64,000 nucleotides of DNA from Bacillota bacterium (GTDB taxonomy: Bacteria > Bacillota > Bacilli > Paenibacillales > Paenibacillaceae): the NCBI GenBank assembly GCA_023460795.1, contig JAEWPC010000011.1:186001-250000 (forward strand). The letters run 5' to 3'. Positions 16,528 through 23,416 of the stretch are shown piece by piece. Made by a program: the position numbers and the translations under genes. Every line of letters starts with the position of its first letter. The first letter of the stretch is position 1. The notes under the pieces are model-generated. The model was not told where the DNA came from, did no database searches, and was given only the letters and a program-made list of their open reading frames with translations.

Positions 16528-18024
16528 TCAGTTTCTGAAAGCGCTCAGTTGTTCATTCAACGTTGTCGTCTGACCGTACACTTGCTGATAGATTCTGAAC
16601 AGCTTCGCGTACGCTTCGCTCGAAGCTTTGTTCGGCGTGTAAGTGCGAGCGCGCTTCACGAATACTTCGCCGCAAGCGTCAAGGCTAGGGAACCAACCGC
16701 AACCGACCGCTGCCAGCATGGCCGCGCCGAGTCCAGGCCCTTGTTCGTTCTCGAGCGCGACGACGTTCGCTTGGAACACGTCGGCTTGCATTTGCAGCCA
16801 AACCGGGTTTTTGGCGCCGCCGCCGATCGAGACGATCGTGTCTACCGTCTTACCCGCCGCGCGGAAAATATCGATCGATTCGTTCAGCGAGAACGTGATG
16901 CCTTCCATGACCGCGCGCGCGAAGTGCGCGCGCGTATGGCTGCCGTCCATGCCGATGAAGCTGCCGCGAATGACCGCGTCCGGATGCGGCGTGCGCTCGC
17001 CTACGAGGTAAGGCGTGAACAGCAGTCCGCCCGAGCCTGCCGGGATCTCGTCGATGCCTGCGAGCAACGTATCGAACGACTCGCCTTTGGCGAACGTGTT
17101 GCGGAACCAACCGAGCGAGTAACCTGCCGCCAGCGTAACCCCCATCGCGTAGAATGCGTCCGGCTTGCCGTGGTTGAAGAAGTGCACTTTGCCTTTATAA
17201 TCCGCGCTGGCATCCGCTTCGTACGTCAGCACGACGCCAGAGGTTCCGATGCTGCACATCGTGACGCCCGGAGACAGAATGCCCGCGCCGATCGCGCCGC
17301 AAGCGTTGTCCGCGCCGCCCGCGAACACTTTCGTCGATTCGCCGAGGCCGGTAGCCGCAGCCGCTTCGGAAGACAAGGTGCCGACGAAGCCGCTTGCTTC
17401 GACGAGCGGAGGGCATAAGGATGCAGGCAAGTCGAATGCCGACAATACGTCGTTGCTCCAAGCTTTGCCCGCGACATCCAAGAGCAGCGTGCCGGCGGCG
17501 TCGGACAAGTCCATATGCGAGGCGCCGGTCAGGCGAAGACGGAGATAGTCTTTCGGCAGCAGGAACAGCTTCGCTTTCGCGAACGTCTCCGGCTCATGCT
17601 GCTTCACCCACAGAATCTTCGGCAGCGTAAAGCCTTCGAGCGCCGGGTTGCGCGTAACGGAGAGCAGCTTGTCGCCAAGCTTGCGCTCGATCTCGCGGCA
17701 TTGCTCCGTCGTGCGCGTGTCGTTCCACAGAATCGCGCGGCGAATCGGCTTATTGTTCGCATCCAGCAGCACTAGACCATGCATTTGACCCGAGAAGCTA
17801 ATCCCTTGGATATCGCTTGCGGATACGCCGGATTGCTTCGTCAGCTCCTGCAGCGCGCCGATCGTTCCCGTTACCCAATCCTCGGGCTCTTGCTCGCTCC
17901 AACCCGATTTCTCATGGAAAAGCGGGTATTCCCGCGTCGCTTCCGCTTTCACGCTTCCGTCTTGACCGATCAGCAGCGTCTTTACCGCGCTCGTGCCCAA
18001 GTCAACGCCAATAACATACTTCAT
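16528..18024 (-). CDS. xylB: Xylulokinase
   Basis: Phosphorylates D-xylulose to xylulose 5-phosphate, feeding the pentose phosphate pathway. The 498-residue FGGY kinase shows the N-terminal phosphate-binding motif GVDLGTSAVKTLLI, the catalytic and sugar-binding segment FSGQMHGLVLLD near 75-86, ILWNDTRT, and the ATP-site segments AGGADNACGAIGAG near 235 and SIGGGAKNPVWLQMQAD near 400. AAGGAGG precedes the ATG. It follows xylA by 160 bases that contain a hairpin, and ends at a terminator. Confidence 0.96.
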   Translation of the reverse strand: MKYVIGVDLGTSAVKTLLIGQDGSVKAEATREYPLFHEKSGWSEQEPEDWVTGTIGALQELTKQSGVSASDIQGISFSGQMHGLVLLDANNKPIRRAILWNDTRTTEQCREIERKLGDKLLSVTRNPALEGFTLPKILWVKQHEPETFAKAKLFLLPKDYLRLRLTGASHMDLSDAAGTLLLDVAGKAWSNDVLSAFDLPASLCPPLVEASGFVGTLSSEAAAATGLGESTKVFAGGADNACGAIGAGILSPGVTMCSIGTSGVVLTYEADASADYKGKVHFFNHGKPDAFYAMGVTLAAGYSLGWFRNTFAKGESFDTLLAGIDEIPAGSGGLLFTPYLVGERTPHPDAVIRGSFIGMDGSHTRAHFARAVMEGITFSLNESIDIFRAAGKTVDTIVSIGGGAKNPVWLQMQADVFQANVVALENEQGPGLGAAMLAAVGCGWFPSLDACGEVFVKRARTYTPNKASSEAYAKLFRIYQQVYGQTTTLNEQLSAFRN

Positions 18025-18058
18025 CCGTGTTTGCTCCTCCTTGATACGATCGAAATGA

Positions 18059-18092
18059 AAACCGCCCCGCCGGAGCTTCCGGGGGGCGGCGT
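18059..18092 (-). terminator. Intercistronic hairpin between xylA and xylB
   Basis: A GC-rich stem (CCGCCCC, CCGGA and complements) followed on the minus strand by TTTTCATTT, located just before the xylB ribosome binding site. It has the form of a weak terminator and could lower xylB expression relative to xylA or protect the xylA transcript. Confidence 0.6.
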
Positions 18093-18184
18093 TAGGGGTC
18101 CCCGCAAAGTAATCGGTATTAGCTCCGAAGCATCCGGGTCACTTTGTGGGGTACAGTGCGGCGCTTTGCGCTGCTTATGCGTAA

Positions 18185-19501
18185 TTATACGCTGAAGATT
18201 ACATCGTTCAACGTAGCTTTCAGTTGCTCGAGACGATCGGATTTGTTAACGATCGGCTTCGCTTGAAGCGCGTAAGCTTCGAGCGTCTTCAGGTTCGCTT
18301 TGCCGGCAACGATGTCGGCGCCGATGCCCGTCGTGAAGCTGCTGTAACGCGCGTCGACGATATCGTCGAGAATGCGCTCTTCGATCAGCTTAGCCGCTGC
18401 TTTCAGACCGCGAGCGTACGTATCCATACCTGCGATGTGAGCGAGGAACAAATCTTCGTCCTCGAACGAGGAACGGCGAACTTTAGCGTCGAAGTTAACG
18501 CCGCCGCGGTTCAGGCCGCCTTCGTTCTTAAGGATTTCGAACATCGCAAGCGTCGTCGCAACAAGATCCGTAGGGAACTCGTCCGTATCCCATCCGAGCA
18601 ACATATCGCCTTGGTTCGCGTCGATGGAGCCAAGTACGCCGTTGATGCGCGCAACGTGCAGCTCATGCTCGAACGTGTGGCCAGCGAGCGTAGCGTGGTT
18701 CGCTTCGATGTTCATTTTGAAGTAATCTTTCAAGCCGTAGTTTTGCAGGAACGCAAGAGCCGTAGCCGTATCGAAGTCGTATTGGTGCTTCGAAGGCTCT
18801 TTCGGTTTAGGCTCGATCAGGAATTGAGCGTCGAAGCCGATTTCCTTCGCGTAATCTACAGCCATATGGAGGAAGCGAGCCATGTTGTCGAGCTCAAGCT
18901 TCATGTTCGTGTTAAGCAGCGACTCGTAGCCTTCGCGGCCGCCCCAGAAAACGTAGTTTTCCGCGCCGAGTTCTTTGCCGACTTCGAGACCCTTCTTCAG
19001 CGTAGCAGCCGCGTACGCGAATACTTCGGCGTTGTTCGTCGTGCTTGCGCCGTGAACGTAGCGAGGGTTCGTGAACAAGTTAACCGTGTTCCAAAGCAGC
19101 TTCTTACCCGTGGACTTTTGGTAGTCCTTCAGCATCGCGACGATGATGTCGATGTTCTTGTTCGTCTCGGCCAGCGTTGCGCCTTCCGGAGCGATGTCGA
19201 AATCGTGGAACGCATAGAAAGGAGCGTTGAGCTTCTCGAGCAATTCGAAGTTCGCTTCCACGCGCGCTTTCGCTCTGTCGAGCGGGGAGTAGGAATCCCA
19301 GCTGCGTACGGCCGTTCCTGCGCCGAACGGATCCGTTCCGTTAGCGTTGAACGTATGCCAGTAAGCGACCGCGAAACGCAGGTGCTCTTCCATCGTTTTG
19401 CCCATTACGACTTCGCTAGGGTTGTAGTGCTTGAACGCGAACGGGTTCTTGGTGCCGCGTCCTTCGTACTGAATCTTAGGTACGTTGGTAAACTTGCTCA
19501 T
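18185..19501 (-). CDS. xylA: Xylose isomerase
   Basis: Interconverts D-xylose and D-xylulose. The 438-residue length is that of the class II (long) isomerases of Bacillus and Thermoanaerobacter. Visible active-site blocks are FHDFDIAPEG (catalytic His/Asp), VFWGGREGYESLLNTNM, IEPKPKEPSKHQYDFD (metal Glu), NIEANHATLAGHTFEHEL (metal Glu/His), GSIDANQGD, GWDTDEFP and NFDAK. CGAGGAGG precedes the ATG. It is the first gene of the xylAB operon, under a xyl operator and a cre-like site in the region facing xylR. Confidence 0.98.
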   Translation of the reverse strand: MSKFTNVPKIQYEGRGTKNPFAFKHYNPSEVVMGKTMEEHLRFAVAYWHTFNANGTDPFGAGTAVRSWDSYSPLDRAKARVEANFELLEKLNAPFYAFHDFDIAPEGATLAETNKNIDIIVAMLKDYQKSTGKKLLWNTVNLFTNPRYVHGASTTNNAEVFAYAAATLKKGLEVGKELGAENYVFWGGREGYESLLNTNMKLELDNMARFLHMAVDYAKEIGFDAQFLIEPKPKEPSKHQYDFDTATALAFLQNYGLKDYFKMNIEANHATLAGHTFEHELHVARINGVLGSIDANQGDMLLGWDTDEFPTDLVATTLAMFEILKNEGGLNRGGVNFDAKVRRSSFEDEDLFLAHIAGMDTYARGLKAAAKLIEERILDDIVDARYSSFTTGIGADIVAGKANLKTLEAYALQAKPIVNKSDRLEQLKATLNDVIFSV

Positions 19502-19557
19502 TGAGTATTGCCTCCTCGATAAGATTGATCTTCGTCAGACTCGAATGAACTCGCCCT

Positions 19558-19571
19558 TGTAAGCGTTGTCT
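19558..19571 (-). promoter_or_regulatory. cre-like site in the xylA leader (probable CcpA site)
   Basis: TGTAAGCGTTGTCT matches the Bacillus cre consensus TGWAANCGNTNWCA at 13 of 14 positions and lies between the xyl operator and the xylA start. In Bacillus subtilis xylA also has a cre downstream of its promoter. Confidence 0.65.
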
Positions 19572-19605
19572 ATTGTGCTGCATGTGTTAAGAATAGCATG
19601 CAAAT

Positions 19606-19632
19606 CTTAGTTTGTCTATCCAATAAACTAAG
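19606..19632. promoter_or_regulatory. xyl operator (XylR binding site)
   Basis: Palindrome CTTAGTTT - 11 bases - AAACTAAG in the xylA/xylR intergenic region. The half sites and spacing follow the Bacillus and Staphylococcus xyl operator (TTAGTTTGTTT...AACAAACTAA). It is placed to block the xylA promoter and may also affect xylR. Confidence 0.88.
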
Positions 19633-19650
19633 TTTTATACTTTGAAAATA

Positions 19651-19659
19651 TGATATAAT
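19651..19659 (+). promoter_or_regulatory. Probable xylR extended -10 promoter
   Basis: TGATATAAT is a perfect TATAAT with an upstream TG. Transcription would start near 19666, which makes the first ATG at 19671 nearly leaderless and supports the later start with a GAGGAG site. Confidence 0.55.
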
Positions 19660-19694
19660 ATCAGCAAAAAATGTCGAGGAGCCGCACAATTACG

Positions 19695-20855
19695 ATGACG
19701 ACGCCAACCGGGGATCAAGCGTTAATCAAAAGAATCAATACAGCGATCGTATTGGAGTCCATCCTGCGCGGCGCGCCGCTGTCACGCGCTCAAATCTCGG
19801 AGCGCACCGGTCTGAACAAAGCGACCGTATCCAGCCTTGTCCAAGATTTGATCGACGGGTCGCTCGTACTCGAGACCGGTCCCGGGGAATCCAGCGGCGG
19901 ACGAAAGCCCGTCATGCTCGAATTCATCGCGAACGCCGGACATGCGATCGGCATCGACCTTGGCGTTAACTATATCCGAGGCGTATTGATGGACCTGCAG
20001 GGCGGCGTCCGCAAGGAGCTGACGTCTGCGTTGCGCAAGACCGATCCCGATATTGTCGTTAAAGAGCTTTGCAAGATGATCGATAAGCTGATCGCCTCCG
20101 CGCCGAGTTGTCCGTACGGCATCGTCGGCATCGGCGTCGGGGTGCCTGGCCTCGTCGACGGCTCCGGTTCCGTGCTGTTCGCTCCGAACTTGAAATGGCG
20201 CGACGTTCCTCTTGAACGGCAGCTGTCCGATCACTACGGCATACCGGTAACGATCGACAACGAAGCGAACGCGGGCGCGCTCGGAGAGCAGAAGCACGGT
20301 GCCGGCCGCAGCATTGCCAATCTGGTCTACGTCAGCGTCGGAATCGGCATCGGAACGGGATTGATTTTGCACAAATCTCTATATAAAGGTACTTCCGGCT
20401 TCTCCGGAGAGATGGGCCATCTTTCCGTTGAAGCCCACGGCAAGCCTTGCAGCTGCGGGAATCGCGGATGCTGGGAAATGTACGCCTCGGAGCAATCGCT
20501 GCTTGAGAAAGCAGAGAAGATGGGCTACCGCGATCTGGAGCAATTGCTGTCGGCCGCCGGGCAAGGCAAACCCGAGGTGCTTGAATTGTTCAGAGGGATC
20601 GGCGAATATCTCGGCATCGGAATCGCGAACATCGTTAACGTGTTCAACCCGGACGCCGTCATTATCGGCAACCGGATGAGCCAAGCCCGCGATTGGGTAG
20701 AAGGCGAGCTTCGCCAGACGGTGACTCAGCGCGCGATCGGCTTCCACTTGCGCAACGTTCAGCTTCTATTCGCGGAGCTCGGGGAGCGTTCCGCCATGAT
20801 GGGCGCCGGCGAAATGGCGATCTCCGGCTTCTTCAACCGACTGAAGTCGACATAA
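19695..20855 (+). CDS. xylR: Xylose repressor, ROK family
   Basis: Represses xylAB until xylose is bound. N-terminal winged helix (about 8-65: IKRINTAIVLESILRGAPLS, AQISERTGLNKATVSSLVQDLI), then a ROK sugar-kinase-like domain with IGIDLGVNYIRGVLMDL, the GVGVPGLVDG segment, and the ROK zinc motif CSCGNRGCWEMYAS. The start was set at the ATG after GAGGAG, giving MTTPTGDQALIKRIN, close to the start of Bacillus XylR; an ATG 24 bases upstream lies almost on the predicted transcription start. Divergent from xylA, sharing the operator region. Confidence 0.94.
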   Translation: MTTPTGDQALIKRINTAIVLESILRGAPLSRAQISERTGLNKATVSSLVQDLIDGSLVLETGPGESSGGRKPVMLEFIANAGHAIGIDLGVNYIRGVLMDLQGGVRKELTSALRKTDPDIVVKELCKMIDKLIASAPSCPYGIVGIGVGVPGLVDGSGSVLFAPNLKWRDVPLERQLSDHYGIPVTIDNEANAGALGEQKHGAGRSIANLVYVSVGIGIGTGLILHKSLYKGTSGFSGEMGHLSVEAHGKPCSCGNRGCWEMYASEQSLLEKAEKMGYRDLEQLLSAAGQGKPEVLELFRGIGEYLGIGIANIVNVFNPDAVIIGNRMSQARDWVEGELRQTVTQRAIGFHLRNVQLLFAELGERSAMMGAGEMAISGFFNRLKST

Positions 20856-20953
20856 GCCATAGCCCATACTCCAAAAGCATTGTATAATTATGTACAAATA
20901 TGTCTTCCCGTTATACCCCTCATTTCTCGCACTCTGACGGAGGCACGGATCCT

Positions 20954-21274
20954 ATGAACGATCAACTAGCGGAAATGGCCGAGTTGCTTAAGCTGCTCGG
21001 GGACCGAACAAGACTCGCCATTCTAGGTTTGCTTCAAGAACGCGAATTATGCGTCGGCGACATCGTCGATTTGCTAGGCACGAGCCAACCGAACGCCAGC
21101 CAGCATCTGCGCAAGCTGAAGAGCGCCGGCTTGGTGCAAGAGACGAAACGCGGCCAATGGGTGTATTATTCGCTCAACCTGGATGACTTCCCGGACCTGC
21201 GCGTATTCCTCTCCCAATTACCCGGACGACGCGAACGTCTGAAGTCGTTAGCGGAGCTGCCGGCGCGCAGCTAG
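20954..21274 (+). CDS. ArsR/SmtB family transcriptional regulator
   Basis: A 106-residue winged-helix regulator: LLKLLGDRTRLAILGLLQERELCVGDIVDLLGTSQPNASQHLRKL... followed by the beta-wing KRGQWVYYSLN. The ELCVGD helix corresponds to the alpha-3 metal site of ArsR/SmtB (ELCVC/GDL) but contains a single Cys and no other Cys is present, so classical three-Cys arsenic or cadmium binding is unlikely. GGAGG lies ten bases before the ATG. No efflux or metal gene is adjacent; its target is unknown. Tandem array 2 starts ten bases after its stop. Confidence 0.88.
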   Translation: MNDQLAEMAELLKLLGDRTRLAILGLLQERELCVGDIVDLLGTSQPNASQHLRKLKSAGLVQETKRGQWVYYSLNLDDFPDLRVFLSQLPGRRERLKSLAELPARS

Positions 21275-21283
21275 TCGGAACGC

Positions 21284-21463
21284 CGCTGTAGCGGCCCATG
21301 AGACCTTTACAGCACACTGTTCCGGCAATCCGTCGCTATAGCGGTCTGTGGGACCTTTACAGCACACGCTTCCGGGAATTCGTCGCTGTAACAGCCTGTG
21401 AGACCTTTGCAGCACACTTTTCCGGGAATTCGTCGCTGTAGCGGCCCCCGAGACCGCTGCAGC
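21284..21463. repeat. Tandem array 2: 3.6 copies of a 50-bp unit
   Basis: Units start at 21284, 21334, 21384 and 21434, each exactly 50 bases; the last is cut at about 30 bases by a terminator. The consensus begins CGCTGTAGCGGYCTGTGAGACC and ends TTCCGGGAATTCGT. A hairpin CTGTA...GGYC/GACC...TACAG can form around the same position as in array 3, whose units share GCTG-AGCGG-C-G-GAGACC and ATTCCGG blocks. It fills the gap between the arsR-type gene and the terminator of the convergent gene. Confidence 0.85.
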
Positions 21464-21515
21464 AAAAAAAGCTTGCCCAAGTCCCGTCACACGGGATGCT
21501 TGAGCAAGCTTTTTC
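21464..21515. terminator. Bidirectional Rho-independent terminator
   Basis: AAAAAGCTTGC and GCAAGCTTTTT form the base of a long hairpin with an inner CCCGT/CGGG stem. A and T tracts on the two sides allow use by both convergent genes. It directly abuts tandem array 2. Confidence 0.93.
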
Positions 21516-21522
21516 TATTGTA

Positions 21523-22356
21523 CTATGCGGATGTCGATGCGGATGCCGAAGGCTCCGGAGTCGACTCCGACGAACCGGCAGCGCCGTCGTGGCCGAAGCC
21601 GCCGAACCCGCGTCCGCCATGACCGCCGCGATGCCCGCCAGGGCCGAAGCGCTCGCCGTTCACGATCTTCTCGGCCGAAGCCGCCGCGTTAGCTAGTCGC
21701 TTATCGGCTTCTTCCTGCGTCAGCTTGCCGTCTTTGATCGCTTGATTGATCTCGTTCTTCAGCGTCGTCGTCACGGCGTCGATTACCTTCTGCGCGTCCA
21801 CGCCTTTCTCCTTCGCGACGTCGGCAAGCGACTCGCCGCCCGCAAGCGAAGATTTCAGTTCGTCCGCGGACAGACCCAAGACCGTACCGACCGCCGTCAG
21901 GTCAATTTTGCCGCCGAAGCCGATCTTGCCTTCCGGCCCCTTCAGCTCGGAATCGATCAGCTTGTCCAAATTCTCGGCATAATCCGCCTTCCTTTGTTCA
22001 AGCTGCTTGTTGAACGCTTCCGTCATCGCCGCCTTCAGGCTGTCGCGCGATACGCCTTGCTGCTCGGCGATTTCCGCAAGCGACGAACCGGCTTTAAGCT
22101 TCTCCGCCACCGCGGCTCGATCCAGCTTCAGCAGATCGAGAACTTGATCGCTCAGCGCCTCGCCCTTACCGCCGAAGACGCCTCTCGGTCCATGTTCTTT
22201 GAATTCGCGGGTGACCGAGGACACCGCGGATTTTTTATCTGTGTTGTCCGTTCCGTCGCTCGAAGAGCTTCCGCTTGTCGTTGCCGCGTAAGCGGAGAGC
22301 GGAATCATGACGGCCAGCGCCGCCGTAATGCTTAAGGTTCTAGCTGACATTCTCAA
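21523..22356 (-). CDS. Secreted protein with two YckD/DUF2680-like helical repeats and a Gly/His tail
   Basis: The start TTG (seven bases after GGAGG; an ATG two codons later is possible) opens a signal peptide, SITAALAVMIPLSAYAATTSG, with likely cleavage after AYA. The mature part has two homologous helical repeats: LDLLKLDRAAVAEKLKAGSSLAEIAEQQGV and VLGLSADELKSSLAGGESLADVAKEKGV, each followed by a helix ending in TQEEADKRLA-type sequence. The C-terminus is low complexity (GPGGHRGGHGGRGFGGFGHDG, then Ser/Pro/Ala), perhaps metal binding or wall associated. Similar proteins are common and uncharacterised in Paenibacillaceae. The long upstream extension of the frame is not coding. Confidence 0.75.
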   Translation of the reverse strand: MRMSARTLSITAALAVMIPLSAYAATTSGSSSSDGTDNTDKKSAVSSVTREFKEHGPRGVFGGKGEALSDQVLDLLKLDRAAVAEKLKAGSSLAEIAEQQGVSRDSLKAAMTEAFNKQLEQRKADYAENLDKLIDSELKGPEGKIGFGGKIDLTAVGTVLGLSADELKSSLAGGESLADVAKEKGVDAQKVIDAVTTTLKNEINQAIKDGKLTQEEADKRLANAAASAEKIVNGERFGPGGHRGGHGGRGFGGFGHDGAAGSSESTPEPSASASTSA

Positions 22357-22478
22357 GGTTATCCCTCCAGTACGTTCGTTTGGCCTTGCATCACCCATTA
22401 TGCTCAACGTTCCTGAAAATGGGATGAAATCAGCCTTAAAACGAACTGAAGGTTTGCTGAAAGTTATAAGCCTGACGG

Positions 22479-22838
22479 TTATCCGAGCGCTTTCGCTAAC
22501 GACTCCAGCACGCGATCGCCTTGGAACGGCTTGACGACGAAGTCTTTGGCGCCGGCTTGAATCGCCTGCACGACCATCCCTTGCTGCCCCATCGCGGAGC
22601 ACATGATTACCTTAGCGGCAGGATGCTGCTTGCGGATCTCCTTAAGCGCTTCGATTCCTTCCATCTCCGGCATCGTGATGTCCATCGTCACGATATCCGG
22701 CATCAATTCTTGATATTTTTGCACCGCGACTCTGCCGTTCTCGGCTTCCCCGACGACTTCGTGACCGCCTTTGACCAAAATGTCCTTAATCATCATTCTC
22801 ATGAATGCAGCATCGTCTACGACTAGTACTTTGGCCAT
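22479..22838 (-). CDS. cheY: Chemotaxis response regulator CheY
   Basis: A 119-residue stand-alone receiver domain: acidic pair in VLVVDDAAFMRMM, phosphorylation Asp53 in TMDITMPEMEG, Ser/Thr in IMCSAMGQQ, and Lys in FVVKPFQ. The sequence is very close to Bacillus CheY. It follows the CheX-like gene by 16 bases with AAAGGGAG upstream of the ATG. The partner suggests signal termination by CheX dephosphorylation rather than the usual che operon context; this might be a second CheY copy outside the main flagellar operon. Confidence 0.9.
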   Translation of the reverse strand: MAKVLVVDDAAFMRMMIKDILVKGGHEVVGEAENGRVAVQKYQELMPDIVTMDITMPEMEGIEALKEIRKQHPAAKVIMCSAMGQQGMVVQAIQAGAKDFVVKPFQGDRVLESLAKALG

Positions 22839-22854
22839 CGCTCGATCTCTCCCT

Positions 22855-23298
22855 TTATTTGCTGCTCAGCAGCAGAATGCGCATTGTGCCGATCTCTTCA
22901 ATGATGAGCGCCAGCCCGCCCTTGCAGCCCTCAACCGATGTGCTCGCGTTAAGCAGCGAAGGAGGCGTAATATCGGCGGTTATGCCTCGGTTGCTCAATA
23001 GCGTCGTCGTGCCGCCGGCGATAATGTTGACGAACTCTTGGGCGCAGCTATCGAGCATCTCGCCTTCCATCGGCATGCCGAATATCATTTCGCTCATCTT
23101 ACTAAACATTCGACGTTCGCCGTCCATAATCATTTCTATTCCGATCGGATTCTCGAAACGAATCGCGATGCCTAACTCGTCGACCGTAGCGGATTCATCG
23201 CCCGGCATGGAATCGGAGCGGGCGATCGGCCGCGGAATGACGTTACTCATGGAATCGCACGTGCTGCTTAGCAGCAAGTCCCGGATATCCTGACTCAT
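22855..23298 (-). CDS. cheX: CheX-like CheY-P phosphatase
   Basis: A 147-residue protein with the CheC/CheX phosphatase signature: SCAQEFVNIIAGG near residue 100 fits the S-x3-E-x2-N pattern whose Glu and Asn act on phospho-CheY. The flanking segments (GIAIRFENPIGIEMIMDGERRMFSKMSEMIFGMPM and GGLALIIEEIGTMRILLLSS) fit the CheX fold. The start MSQDIRDL has AAGGAG seven bases upstream; the earlier in-frame Met codons lack sites. With cheY downstream it forms a two-gene unit. Confidence 0.82.
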   Translation of the reverse strand: MSQDIRDLLLSSTCDSMSNVIPRPIARSDSMPGDESATVDELGIAIRFENPIGIEMIMDGERRMFSKMSEMIFGMPMEGEMLDSCAQEFVNIIAGGTTTLLSNRGITADITPPSLLNASTSVEGCKGGLALIIEEIGTMRILLLSSK

Positions 23299-23416
23299 CG
23301 TTGTCTCCTTCTGTGGCTTTGAGTTATCCATAATTATGAAGGAAACTTTTTGGGAAAGTTCGCGAGTAAATATTTGCAAAATGTTAAGCATTTCGAAATT
23401 AAAAAAGTCATGCGAG

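Noticed and set aside
18224..19504. A 426-codon plus-strand frame opposite xylA
   Set aside because: It is an antisense shadow of a highly biased GC-rich gene; no start signal and no family pattern.
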